DNA of 64,000 nucleotides from Patella vulgata (Eukaryota; Mollusca; Gastropoda; Patellidae). Numbering within the stretch: the first letter of the stretch is position 1; each line of letters opens with the position of its first letter. The notes beneath the pieces are model-generated. The model saw nothing but the letters and a program-made list of their open reading frames with translations. It had not been told where the DNA came from and ran no database searches. The position numbers and the translations under genes are program-made. Below are positions 10,916-21,491 of the stretch, one piece after another. The stretch covers positions 91,817,459 to 91,881,458 of the forward strand of contig NC_065879.2 of assembly GCF_932274485.2 (NCBI RefSeq). Reading direction: 5' to 3'.

Positions 10916-11300
10916 CCCCCTATTACATTTCATTTAGGTATTGACGGCGAGGTGTGCGTGGGGGGGGGGGGCGGAGGGTATACACGCAAGCATCTTCAAA
11001 TCGCGGGTGGTGAAATAAAGTGAGACGTTTAACTGCCTCGCTGTTTGTTTCCTATACCTAAATTAATGCCATAGGCTATGTGGATGTCGTTCAAAACAAA
11101 ACTACGTTCAAGAATCGATACTTAGAAACCACAAGCAAACACCCGTGGCCTGTAAAGTACAGTCTGCTTGACTGAACATCCTTGAATGGGCAACCCGATA
11201 CAGACAAGCCCTTCATTGCCACGGTGGCGGCGACCCCTCCCCCACCCCACCCCCACCCTCCTTTCTTCCGAAACACCATACAAGTAGTTAAAAAATTTAC

Positions 11301-11504
11301 GTTTCTTTTTCCTGGCTAGGCGTGGCTGGTCTAGTCGGGATGAACGGGTTGAGGGTAGACAACAAAGCGTCCGCGTCCGACAAAATACCCCGTAACTGTA
11401 TTACAACATCAGGCGTGCCTAAGGAATGGGTATAGGGTGCCAATGTCGCCGTAATCAGGCTAATGGTGCATAGTATAAAATTTCGAACATCAGCAATTGC
11501 ATAC
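11301..11504 (-). CDS. Unknown gene, penultimate exon, unit 2
   Basis: Same 204-nt open exon as 8554-8757 with two visible residue changes (DADALLSTL against DADAVLSTH). The donor here reads GTAAAT, weaker than GTAAGT in unit 1. Splice phase to 10360-10492 is conserved. The change of residues with the frame kept is compatible with some coding constraint or with recent copying. Confidence 0.5.
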
Positions 11505-11654
11505 CTTAAAAAAGACAAAAAAAAAATATAATATTAAAGATATTTTCACCGTAAAATATTTAGGCCACAGGGGGTGGTGTCAAGGGTTAACTCCATTTCA
11601 ATTCTCTCATGGGAAGTGAATTGGTTTCCAACTTTTCACTTCCCATTTTACAAA

Positions 11655-12075
11655 CAATGAATATATGCTTAAAGAATGGGGTTTTACCTGATGGCCATTC
11701 TTTTATCCAATTGATATCATAGGTATGGAGGAAGTCTTGGGGGGGGGGGGGGGCTTCTTTCTTAACTTGTGTTTTGGGTCATTGTCTTGAACAAAGCGAT
11801 GGCCATCCGTGTATTCATTCTGGACAGCCGGCAAAAGAGTCTCGTAAAACATGGTCCCTGTAAAATTGGGCATCCAATCTAAAATTAAAAGGCCTGTGGT
11901 GCACGTTTGCTGATACCACCCCATAGATGAACTTTAAGGGGATGTTTGCTCCTTTTGTCTGTAACCAACAGTCTTGTTATCGTATAATTGTTTACTGCAC
12001 TCATCTGTAAAAATTATATTGTCAAAGTTATCGTTGCTTCAATAAAGATTAGCAAATTTCCATACGTTTAATTTT
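11655..12075 (-). pseudogene. Tc1/mariner transposase scrap, unit 3
   Basis: As in unit 1, including the GHRFVQDNDPKH block, without the unit 2 deletion. Confidence 0.6.
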
Positions 12076-13128
12076 GTTAGCGTCGCAAATTAGCTGGCAA
12101 CATTGTGGTTCGGACTCTTGTGTATGCAGCACAGACCTGTCAACTCTACCGCATCACGCGGTAAAGTGCCGCGAAAAGGCCTCATATACCGCTCTACTGC
12201 GCGGTAATAGATTTCTACCGCATTTTCAAACAAAGAGTTTTTTAATTTCCTCGCCAAAACTATGGAACCAACTCTTTGCATGTAAACAATAAAGATCGCG
12301 ACTTTCGGTTATCAACATCGATTTGGGATATTGTAAGGTGTAATTTAGCTAAGAGATTTGTTCTCAAATTCTTTTCAATCTATTTTAGAGTAAATAAAGT
12401 GGATATAATTATTGGCACGTGTTCCAAAATACTCTTAAAATGCGTAGCGATAAACTAAACAAATAGCGACCAATTTACGGCAGCAATGGCTGAAATTTTC
12501 GTTTGCGCGCGTACGTAAGTAGTATCTGTGGCCTTCTGGCCATATTTTTACCAATGAGAGTTGACGCCTTTGTTCTATTCAATAGATTGAATAGGGTATT
12601 GTTATCCGAACAATGGGGATATGAATATAGATGAATAGGTATTGTTATAATGAACTCTTGTTTATCCTTTGACCTCATTTGACTTCTGTTACGAGGTTAG
12701 CTGGAGGTCACGCATTGATTATTGGGGGGGGGGGGGTGAGTTGGGTGGGGTTGCCCCTTTATAGACAGCCGCGTCGGGGTTCGTGCTGAGGTCAGGTCGT
12801 GCGTGGTCTAGCGTTAAGGGCTAACGTTAAGATTGACCATTGATTGGATTGCGATTGTTTATCCGGGGTTGGTTACCCCCCCCCCCCCCTTCCACTCAGT
12901 TACCCCCCTCCCACATACCCCCAACGCCCCCCCCCTCCTTCCTCCCCCCACCATTTCATTCCTCTATATTCTTCAATTAGTTACCCTCCCTCCCCCTTCA
13001 CCCCAACGTCCCCTCTCCCCCCCCCCCACCATTTCATTCCTCTATATTTTTCAATTAGTGACAAGGCTAAGAAGCTAACAATGTTGGGGGTTTTTTTTCA
13101 ATATTTTTTTTTATTTTTTATTTACATT

Positions 13129-13261
13129 TTAAAGCGACGGTGAGTTCCAATCGGCCAATTCCCTGTAAGTTTCTAAAATATCCATTGGCTTCTTAAACCC
13201 CGGATTTGTGTCTGCCACCAACCTCAAACGTGCCAATATATAGTCCGTGTATGCTAACAAT
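13129..13261 (-). CDS. Unknown gene, last exon, unit 3 (orphan)
   Basis: Same exon as 7623-7755, still open with its acceptor and AATAAA. The unit ends before the penultimate exon, so this copy cannot form the same two-exon end unless other exons lie elsewhere. Confidence 0.45.
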
Positions 13262-13337
13262 CTGCAGAAAAGAACAAAACAAATAGGTATCAGGTAAATA
13301 AAGCAATATTAATATTATAAGAATAGCATTGATTACA

Positions 13338-13690
13338 GTCTCGGGTTCGCTAGCCTAGAGGTCGGGTGTTCGATCCCTGCATAGGCTGAGAAAGGTCACA
13401 CCGATTTCTTGAGGGGTTTCCCCATTGGCTGTGATTCAGGTCGGAGGTCCTGACAAGGACGGTCGTCTAGTCGTTCGGATGGGACGGAAATCTGAGGTGC
13501 CGGGTGTACCCATTGTCGTGCAGGTAAAAGATCCCTTGGCCGTCGGAAAAGGATATAAGAGTAGGCCGTAGTCGTGCTACCCGGACAAAATTTCACTCAT
13601 AGCACACGGTCTGGCTTATGCCCGGTCCTTCCTAAGCACACGTTAGGAGTAGAACAGTAGGATTTTAACCCCCGCCCCCTATTACATTTC
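13338..13690 (+). mobile_element. SINE family 1, diverged, unit 3
   Basis: Third copy of the intronic SINE; a few substitutions, shorter C run at the tail. Confidence 0.8.
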
Positions 13691-13976
13691 ATTTAGGTAT
13701 TGACGGCGAGGTGTGCGTGGGGGGGCGGAGGGTATACACGCAAGCATCTTCAAATCGCGGGTGGTGAAATGAAGTGAGACGTTTAACTGCCTCGCTGTTT
13801 GTTTCCTATACCTAAATTAATGCCATAGGCTATGTGGATGTCGTTCAAAACAAAACTACGTTCAAGAATCGATACTTAGAAACCACAAGCAAACACCCGT
13901 GGCCTGTAAAGTACAGTCTGCTTGACTGAACATCCTTGAATGGGCAACCCGATACAGACAAGCCCCTCATTGCCAC

Positions 13977-14700
13977 GGGTTCTGCATTGTTTTCGGCCTA
14001 TCCGGACGACTAAGCACCTGTCTTGCCAAGGGTTCGGCCCACATCACTGTCAAAAATCTTGTTTATGCAACGAATTCAACAACGGTATCCAACGACAGTT
14101 GCACGTATCGCTGTTAATCCATACAAGATGCATTATAGACAAATTATAATAAATTAAATAGTTTGAAAATGTTTTTTAGACCGAATATATCGTCAAATCA
14201 TACCGTACTCATACAATGTTATGCCTCTTTAAAAGCTTCAAATTATGTAGGGTCTAAGGCCCCCCCCCACCCCCCACACCCCCATCTCCCCAACCCCCAC
14301 ACCCACCCACATGCTTTCAGTCTAGACCCGTACCCGTACCCCGTAACATAAAATAGAAATAACGATTACAGATTTTTTTTTTTTATAGTAGGTTTTGAAT
14401 CATAATTTTGAAAGAAAAAGAAAAAAAAAAAAGTAACTTACATTTTAAATTATTTGTCTTTTTTGTATAGGTGTTTTCGTCAAGTCTTTCTGTTTTGGTG
14501 TCGTATTCTTTTCAGCCACAAGTCGAAGTGACAATTTTCATAAGTACGGCTGTTTTTAAAGGGTATAGCATAATTTTATGACCAACTGCAAATTGCGGGT
14601 TCGAGAACTGTTTTTAAAATTTTCTTTTTAAAAATGAAATACATTAAAACTGAACAAACGATGTAATGTGGGGTTTTAAAAAAAAATGGCGTTGTGTCTC
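13977..14700. other. Unique sequence after the array
   Basis: The tandem array breaks into unrelated sequence at about 13977. A C-rich tract (14261-14345) and poly-T/poly-A tracts follow. No gene seen. Confidence 0.5.
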
Positions 14701-14739
14701 AGCTATTTTAAAAAGGTTTAGAAAAACAATTGCTCGGAC

Positions 14740-15166
14740 TGTCGCGACATAGGTTATAAACGGACGTCGTGTTTATAAAGAGTACTATGTTAAATCAGTC
14801 AACCAGCACTATTTGAGGTGATTACCTTAAGGACAGCGTGACACCACTACGCGTCCCCATAATTATACCACCTTTCAGCCGTGGGGTTTACCGTCAGGCA
14901 TTGTAGTTACTCTGTCGACTGGAACTAAAGGATTAACGACCCTTTACGAGACAAAGACACTGGTCAGAAGTTGGCGCTAAACAACCACGTGACCCATACT
15001 AACCAATCATGGAAGGCGCTCATGGTTTGTTGACCAAAATTGCGACAGTCATTTTAACGTCATTGGGGTCCGTGGACTTTGAAGTGGCAACAACACCCAA
15101 CTCGTGAGACTTTGTCTGTGAGTATACACGCCGTCATTATAGGACACATTCGGAAAAAATTATGGT
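14740..15166 (+). other. Repeat-free, GC-richer stretch with donor-like end
   Basis: This segment has no recognised repeat and higher GC than its surroundings. It ends AAAAAATTATG followed by GTAAGCC, a good donor consensus. It could be a promoter plus first exon of a plus-strand gene whose remainder is not visible, but there is no downstream partner exon. Low confidence. Confidence 0.2.
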
Positions 15167-15176
15167 AAGCCTATTC

Positions 15177-15655
15177 TTTAAAGATACATTATGTAAGATT
15201 TTTTTTTTTTCGATATCATGCCAAAAAATATTCCAAAAATATTAGTCTAGATGTTATGAAAACATTTGGGGAATAATAATCAGGTCATTGGATATATCAT
15301 TCGTTCTCTTAACCGTATCATAAACAAAACCAAGATGCTAGGGTGGGAAAATTAGTATAAATTTTATTAATCTCTTTTTGAGGTAATAGTATTTTTTCTG
15401 AAATATATTAATTTTATTTTGTTAACCGAGTTGTCTCCATTAGATTATAATTTATTTCAAAATAGGTATGTGTTATAAATATGGGGCATGGCTATACCGT
15501 AATACATGTATCTGTCCATTTAGAATTATTCCGGTCATAATAATTAAACGACTCTGTTACATATGGTTAGACCCTGAAACTATATTTTTTTTAGCATAAT
15601 CCAAATACAATGTGGTACAATCCGGGGCTTTTGCTAACTTTATTTCTCCCCGAAA
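15177..15655. other. AT-rich stretch with a MITE-A-like end
   Basis: TTAAAGATACATTATG at about 15177 is the terminal block of MITE family A, but the rest does not match. Otherwise unassigned. Confidence 0.4.
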
Positions 15656-15659
15656 AAAG

Positions 15660-15785
15660 CCCCCCTGGGGTGTAGGGGGTGATAAGAATATACCCTTCGT
15701 ATGTCCTGCGTGTCGTAAAAGGCGACTAAAAGGATCCCTGTAATGGGGCAACGTGTTTGCCGTGCGTTGCGACCCGTACAGGTAC
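15660..15785 (+). mobile_element. LINE leader fragment, copy 1
   Basis: The block from GGGGTGTAGGGGGTGATAAG to GCCGTGCGTTGCGACCCGT is nearly identical to 20980-21092, where it leads into a LINE with ORF1. Here it ends in a helix-turn-helix relic, so it is a detached 5' fragment or an independent repeat. Confidence 0.55.
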
Positions 15786-16165
15786 GAATCAATTTGAGGT
15801 GCATATTCTGGTTCGGCAACCATTTTTCTAAATTTAGCGTAGCCGTTGGATTTGATCAAATCGTTTCAACTAATTTCAACAACATATGGTTTGTGCTGGA
15901 GTCTGCTAAAATTTTCCTTATGTCACTGGCACTCCGGTTGCAGTCTTCATTTAAAGGTTTTTTCACAATAGTAATATCCTTGGGTTGTTTTTTTTTAAAC
16001 ACGAGTGGTCTAGCTTTTAGTTGCTTTAACCAGCTAGCCAGGTCACATCAATTTTAAATTCTTTTTCAAGTTCCCTGCGTATTGCAAATGGCCTCCAGCC
16101 GTTCTCGCTTAATTTAATAATCCTCAATTTCTGTCCATGCGATATCTTGGGTCCTGGCATAGTAA
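15786..16165 (-). pseudogene. Helix-turn-helix-like ORF relic, copy 2
   Basis: Minus-strand reading begins MPGPKISHGQKLRIIKL, continues SENGWRPFAIRRELEKEF and reaches a stop soon after. Further open stretches (ARPLVFKKKQPKDITIV, RKILADSS) follow. The start resembles helix-turn-helix N-termini of transposases or Psq-type proteins. A second diverged copy lies at 3510-3960, so it belongs to a dispersed element of unknown type. Confidence 0.4.
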
Positions 16166-16204
16166 AAAATTATCCAAAAAACATTATTAAGCATAAATTG
16201 AACG

Positions 16205-16345
16205 TCAAGATCGTTCGTTCGTTCGTTCGTTCCTGGAGTTTTACGTCCACTTAATATCGACACGAACGATTTATATACCAATCAAAAGCCAGGTCAGCGT
16301 GGTTTTTCCCACTGTTTACAGGCACAGTGACGAATTAGCATATTA
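16205..16345 (-). mobile_element. SINE family 3 fragment with (ACGA)n tail
   Basis: A (GTTC)n run is followed by CTGGAGTTTTACGTCCACTT. The same junction is found inverted at 19160-19225 (AAGTGGACGTAAAACCCCAG then AACGAACG). This suggests a short retroposon with a 4-bp repeat tail. Confidence 0.5.
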
Positions 16346-16419
16346 TTATTGATTTGTAAATTGTCTTTCTTGAAAATATTATGAAATATTTTCTATTTTT
16401 CATACACCCCGCCAGTTCC

Positions 16420-17190
16420 ACTAGTCCTGAATTCCCACCCCAGCAAGTCCAGAATATTGGGAACCCGTAGCAAAACTGACACCAACACATTTCCGAGGAA
16501 ATGAAACTATGCATGAATTATTTAACGACAATGAAAATGATGAGCCGCCGAGTCAGACATTGGAACAGTTAATCACCATTAACACAATTTTACCAAGCCC
16601 GGACAACAAATCAAAAGTGTTCAACTGGCGGAATATTTAAGTACTCAAAAATCTACAAAAGGCTTTGGAAAATCATATATTAATCCGCTTCTTGCCCGAA
16701 AGGGGTTGCAAGATAGCAACATCCTATATAGAATCCACAGATATGGCAGAACCTCACAAAATCAATGACTGAACTTGTTGATCCAGACAACTACATGTTT
16801 ACCCACTCTAGGGGGGTTGGATTGCCGAATGGTTAGCACGTGCGTGCTGTATCATAAGACCTGTCATTGAGTCAACTGGCGTGGTTTCGAATCCCCGGTT
16901 GTATGTGACAAGGAGTAGGGTCGCCTGTCCAGCCTCGTGGGTTTCTCCCACTGCTAAAGACCCCTAACGGCAAGCGAATTATTGAAATAAAATAAAACCA
17001 TATATTAGTCCCGAAATGACCTAGTTTGTGTCGAGTGGACGTTAAACCCCATTTCTCTCTCTCTCTCTCACCCACTCGTACAATGAGGGATCCAAGTCCC
17101 ACTCTGGTAGCTGCAATATTTGTAGCCGTGATAATTCTTATATTTACGGCTGCAATTGATACACTATTCGAGGCTTTGAGCAAGTAAAAT
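16420..17190 (+). pseudogene. Degenerate coding-like segment split by a SINE
   Basis: Short protein-like stretches lie on both sides of the SINE, for example PSQTLEQLITINTILPSPD before, LVDPDNYMFTHS at the edge, and NEGSKSHSGSCNICSRDN after. The frames do not stay open. The SINE target duplication ACCCACTC shows that the two sides were once adjacent. Family not recognised. Confidence 0.3.
16809..17069 (+). mobile_element. SINE family 2 (tRNA-Ser/Leu-like head)
   Basis: The head GGATTGCCGAATGGTTAGCA is A-box-like and GTTTCGAATCCC is B-box-like. A conserved body follows (CTAAAGACCCCTA, then CTAGTTTGTGTCGAGTGGAC) and the copy ends GTTAAACCCCATTTC plus (CT)n. The flanking duplication ACCCACTC is at 16801-16808 and 17070-17077. 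Confidence 0.9.
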
Positions 17191-17349
17191 AAGGTTCAAT
17201 TGCATCATCAAAAGAAGATGGTGTCGGAAGGAAAGCTGAAAAGATATCAAAAGCGACAGACCAGATGAATTCAGGGAAAGCTTTTTGCGATATGGAAATT
17301 ATATAACGAAGAAGCCATAAGTACATGTCAAATCCTGAAGAAATGTGGT

Positions 17350-17625
17350 TCGATTTATGGCCCGAGCGACTATGTTAGATTCAGACTGGGCCAATAAAGA
17401 ATGGCATTTAAAAATTTAAAAATTTTTTTTAATAAATTATTGATGTAATAAATATGAATATTTGGTGTCGATTCATCAGACAGTGCCAATAAAGGCGAGC
17501 TTATATCACAGGCATATTAAAAAACTAAGACAAAAATATTTAATAAAAAATTATTGATGTAATAAATATGAATATTTGCTGTTCGATTCATCGGACTGGG
17601 CCAATAAAGACGGGCATATAAAAAA
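17350..17625. repeat. Degenerate tandem repeat, about 110 bp period
   Basis: The blocks TTATTGATGTAATAAATATG and GGGCCAATAAAG recur, giving two good copies and one partial. Confidence 0.75.
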
Positions 17626-17639
17626 TATTTGCTTGTTAT

Positions 17640-17795
17640 ATACTTACTCCTAGCTCACATCTAGTAACAAAGGCATTGTTAAAGTATGTATAGATTCACC
17701 TATAAATTATTCGCCTCTTTGTATTGTGATTTAATAATAAATAATATTTATTTAAAATCTGTATTTTATTTTTTAAATGAATAAGTGAAGCTAAA
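17640..17795. other. Unassigned spacer
   Basis: AT-rich, no features. Confidence 0.4.
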
Positions 17796-17799
17796 TAAT

Positions 17800-18025
17800 G
17801 ATCCAAGAAGCGGTCCGTTGGGTTGGTCCGAGTAACAAATATAGATATTGGTCCGAATGGCGTTCCAATATAAATTGATTGGTCTGAGTGGTCTCTGTTT
17901 TGGTGGATACATAAGTTACAATGATCCAAGAAGCGGTCCGTTGGGTTGGTCCGAGTGGCGTTCCAATATAAATTGATTGGTCCGAGTGGTCTCTGTTTTG
18001 GTTGAGTGAATACATAAGTTACAAG
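17800..18025. repeat. Two-copy tandem repeat, about 120 bp
   Basis: ATGATCCAAGAAGCGGTCCG opens each copy and TACATAAGTTACAA closes each. Copy 1 has an extra 24 bp (AACAAATATAGATATTGG region). The overlapping minus-strand ORFs are products of the repeat. Confidence 0.85.
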
Positions 18026-18029
18026 CATA

Positions 18030-18485
18030 GATTAAAAATAAAACCATTGTCTATCTCCTAACCCCACCAAAGTCGATAGTATGAGTCTGCTGATAGATCT
18101 TAGAATCGACATGTTTGTCTGAAATTACGCCGCACAGATCTCGCGTTTTATATGCTTGGGTTTCGGCTATCTATTATTTATGTTGTCAGATATGATGAAA
18201 TTATTTTAATTGGATCTCGTGCTTAATGACTGGAGTACTATCGTTAAATGGACAGTAGGGATTTATCCTTGACCTTAAAACCCCATGTCCTGTTATTCTC
18301 ACAATATTTCATAAACAATATAATTTGCGTTTAAAATAAACTCATAACTTAGCTTATATTTTGACAATGGAGAAGACAAATCAAACATATATTTATCAAA
18401 ATATAAAGCTTATCCTCTGGTTTACATATATTCGCCTAATGCATTTCCGCATAAATTATCAAAACGTATGTTCAATAAGGCGCCA
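18030..18485. other. Unassigned stretch
   Basis: AT-rich, no convincing coding or repeat structure. Confidence 0.4.
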
Positions 18486-18497
18486 TTATGAGTATGG

Positions 18498-18550
18498 AAA
18501 TGAAATGACATGGGGTTTAACGTCCTACTGGTCTGCTCCTAACCTGGGTC
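18498..18550 (-). mobile_element. Tail-only SINE 1 insertion with target duplication
   Basis: Only the last 53 bases of SINE family 1 (AAATGAAATGACATGGGG through CTCCTAACCTGGGTC) are present. They are flanked by ATGAGTATGG at 18488-18497 and 18551-18560. Confidence 0.85.
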
Positions 18551-18599
18551 ATGAGTATGGATGGGAGACGACACAACGACAAGTCTACGCGCCAAAGAA

Positions 18600-19155
18600 C
18601 ATTGTCTCAAAAGAATCGTGCAGCTAGACTCGTTGGCTATTTTTACATTTTGTATTTCTTTCGATCACGGGCAATACCGAGAGTTCAAAGGATGGCATCC
18701 TTACGTTCTGTTGAAGCCAATCACTTACAAAAACACTTATGTATTGGTAAAAGTAATTTATTATTTATTGTTAAATAAACACATAATTAATTGTTATGAA
18801 TTAATAATAGAAACAAGTAAATAACTGGGGTTAGTTGAGTTGTATTCACACATAAATAGGAAGCCAGATGATTTAGAGCGTTATATATATATATATATAA
18901 TAAATATTGATCAAATCAATTAGGGCCCCCGGCTGACAGTCCTACCTACCCCTACCCACCCAAAACAAAGATCGTAACATTTATGGCCAAGCGGACCAGA
19001 CTGCGCCCGCTCGCCACCCCTTTTCTACCCCAAAACTTTCTCCGCTCCTTTCGATGAGATTTTTAACTTGGGCATTCCCTGCTAAGACACTATGTCTCAA
19101 ATTAAACTGGACCAAAGCATAATCCATACGGCTTTCTCCAGTAAGTTTCTTAGGA
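18600..19155. other. Unassigned stretch with TA microsatellite
   Basis: A (TA)n run at about 18883 and a C-rich segment near 18930-19030. No gene seen. Confidence 0.4.
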
Positions 19156-19159
19156 AACA

Positions 19160-19225
19160 TCCTTGTCTACGATATCACCTTAGGTGGAAGTGGACGTAAA
19201 ACCCCAGAAACGAACGAACGAACGA
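19160..19225 (+). mobile_element. SINE family 3, 3' end
   Basis: ACGATATCACCTTAGGTGGA leads to AAGTGGACGTAAAACCCCAG and then (ACGA)n. A related block (GATATCACCTCGGTGGAAG) sits inside the Tc1 relic near 4680. Confidence 0.5.
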
Positions 19226-19327
19226 ATCAAATCAATTAGAATGTCATCTAGAATTGATACAGAAAATCGTTGCTGTATATAGTCAATTATAAGTAAAAGA
19301 TTTTTTGGGAAAAAAAGGATGTCTTAC

Positions 19328-20373
19328 ATTTTCTGCTTCCGTAAACAATTCGCATATCAATAGATAAAAAGGCACCGGACCCCTGGCGTTCACCCGTGAA
19401 TTAAGTCGGTTGTGCCAACCCTCGACGTCGTTGTTTGTTCGAACTGGTTTCATGAAAACACACCAATCCTCTATAGGGAAGAGCTTCGATGTTATCCACG
19501 TTTCCTCTACATACTGTAAGATTGGTTGTAGTTCCGGGCACCTTTCGTATAGATGGGCAAACATGCCAGCAATGTGTTCTTCCGGTAGGAAGGGGAGGGC
19601 CATTAGTCTACTTGGTAGTTAAAAACATCCCCCTTTTCATCATAAACTGTCTGAAATAATTAAATATAAATAGACGTAAATCTATATAGGCGAACATTGA
19701 AATGTCGTTGAACCTGTAGTTAAAATTATTTATTGATATTTTCTGTATTGTTGCAGATGTATTAAAGAAGATCGTATACCATACCTGGAATCCCTTTTCC
19801 TGAATTTTTCTGAAGACAGCTAGAGTCCAATGGAACACACATCCATGTATCTTGATACCTCCAAAACGTTGCCTTAAGGCCTGCCACAACCCCGCCTCGA
19901 AATCGACCACGAATCCTTCCAACTCAATTTGACTAGGCAACATCCTATCAACTGCACGGAGAACCTGTAAAATAAATACCACAAACGTCCATTTATACTC
20001 TAGCTTTAGAATGTTAATTTATTCCGATTATGTTCATTTATAGATCATATAATGTTACTTTATTCCGATTATGTTCATTTATAGATCATATCTTACCTTA
20101 TAGTAGTCCTCTTGACTCTTCCCCGACATCACACAAAAACAAGTGGTACCTGTTTGGTTGTTTCTCCTGCTTTTATGAATGCGTGTATCGAGAACATCAG
20201 TGAATATGGTTTGTTGATAACTCGAAAGGTAGCGTCCATGTACCAGGTCTTTGCTTTTGATAACAGGTTTAGCTGCTGGTCAGTGTTGAAGATATGGTGT
20301 CGCCTTTCCCCCACTTTAACGCGTTTCTGGTAGAAACCAGGGCAGTTACGGTCAATAAAGTCTTCATTGCAAG
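19328..20373 (-). pseudogene. Spliced MULE-domain transposase pseudogene
   Basis: Three segments with GT-AG borders are in order on the minus strand. Exon 1 (20373-20097) has RHHIFNTDQQLNLL, WYMDATFRVINKPYSLMFSI and MSGKSQEDYY. Exon 2 (19964-19785) has GFVVDFEAGLWQALRQRF and IHGCVFHWTLAVFRKIQ. Exon 3 (19650-19328) has MALPFLPEEHIAGMF, YVEETWIT and RTNNDVEGWHNRLN. This is the MULE transposase domain layout (DATF..., DFE...GC.FH..., NNDVEGWH). A 2-nt slip before MSGKS and a frame change before MALPF break it. The introns suggest either an intron-bearing MULE or a domesticated gene now decayed. Confidence 0.75.
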
Positions 20374-20404
20374 CTGAAACGAAAACCAATAATGTTTTTA
20401 ACAT

Positions 20405-20960
20405 TTATGTATTTAACATTTATGTATCTAACATGTTGTTGTTTATTACAAATTTAACGTCCAATACATAATGTATGATATTATGGACAGGTTGATTTAA
20501 TTAAGTTATTTACATCTGAATGAGTAAAATATAGAAGTTAGGTAAAAGCATTAAATAATAAAAAGTTCTTGTATATCTAACCGTCACTTTAAAACAGATT
20601 TAAAATAATTAAAAGTTCCTGTATATCTAAAAATCACTTTAAAACACGGTTTTAAAAATGGTTTTAAAATCGTTGTCGCGGGGAGAGAGGGCGGGTCATC
20701 TTCTCACTTTGTTATAATGAAAGTTAAAATGGGAGATCCAGCTGTTTGATGCCATCGCAGCGGATCGAAAAAACCCTGTGGGAAAAAGAATCCGCTGTTT
20801 AATGTGGACAAGCGAAGTTCTCGCAGTAAAAACCACATAGCTGGATCCGTGGAGTATTTACAAATGAATATGGCCGTGTGGTTCTTTCCATATTATAAAA
20901 GTTAGTTAAAACAAATCCTTTAGCACAGATCTCATAATAAAAGTTAGTTAAAAAGTCCTT
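20405..20960. other. Unassigned stretch with short duplications
   Basis: AAAAGTTCTTGTATATCTAA recurs near 20562 and 20612, and AAAAGTTAGTTAAAA recurs near 20896 and 20938. No gene seen. Confidence 0.45.
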
Positions 20961-21231
20961 TGATACACCCCCCCCCCTGGGGTGTAGGGGGTGATAAGAA
21001 TATACCCTTCGTATGTCCTGCGTGTCGTAAAAGGCGACTAAAAGGATCCCTGTAATGGGGCAACGTGTTTGCCGTGCGTTGCGACCCGTGTCGGTGGAGA
21101 GTGGAATCCTGGTAATTGAGTGGGGATTTGGCTTGCGAGCCCTTTTTCTGCAACACATTACTTTGGCCCATGGTTCACCTAGACGGGAGGTCCGAGTGGC
21201 CCACTTTGATCAATCGGCTTTGGTCGTTTTA

Positions 21232-21322
21232 GCTTTGTAGAATGTACCCTTTTCCAATGTAATGCTGTTGTTTATTCACTCAGCAATTACTACCTTTGTG
21301 TCCTTAGTACATTCTACAAAGC
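21232..21322. repeat. 16-bp perfect inverted repeat in the LINE leader
   Basis: GCTTTGTAGAATGTAC (21232-21247) is inverted as GTACATTCTACAAAGC (21307-21322) around a 59-base loop. It may be a small insertion or a leader hairpin. Confidence 0.7.
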
Positions 21323-21491
21323 GGTGGCTTGGGTCAATCGGCTTGGATTAGTATTTTTACTTTCTGGCTTGAGTATACCCCTCGTCGAGCCCTGAGGCCA
21401 TGCGCTGGTTATCCGTGCTAGTCCTCCCCTTAGTAGGCAGGGAAGTAACCTGGGGGACGACGAGGGATAAATTTAAAATAATATTACGTTC

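Larger units (their letters stand above)
8839..11586. repeat. Tandem segment unit 2
   Basis: Second copy of the segment, same order and orientation. It has a deletion of about 17 bp in the Tc1 scrap (near 9108) and a G run of 14 where unit 1 has 12. Confidence 0.92.
11587..13976. repeat. Tandem segment unit 3, truncated
   Basis: Third copy. It stops at about 13976 inside what is intergenic/intronic sequence in the other units, so it has the last exon but lacks the penultimate one. G run of 15 in the Tc1 scrap. Confidence 0.9.

Noticed and set aside
16809-16900. tRNA-Ser/Leu-like gene
   Set aside because: It continues into the body and (CT)n tail of SINE family 2 and has a target duplication around it.
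17696-18028. 110-residue minus-strand protein with internal repeats
   Set aside because: It follows the two-copy DNA repeat at 17.80-18.03 kb and has no coding character outside it.
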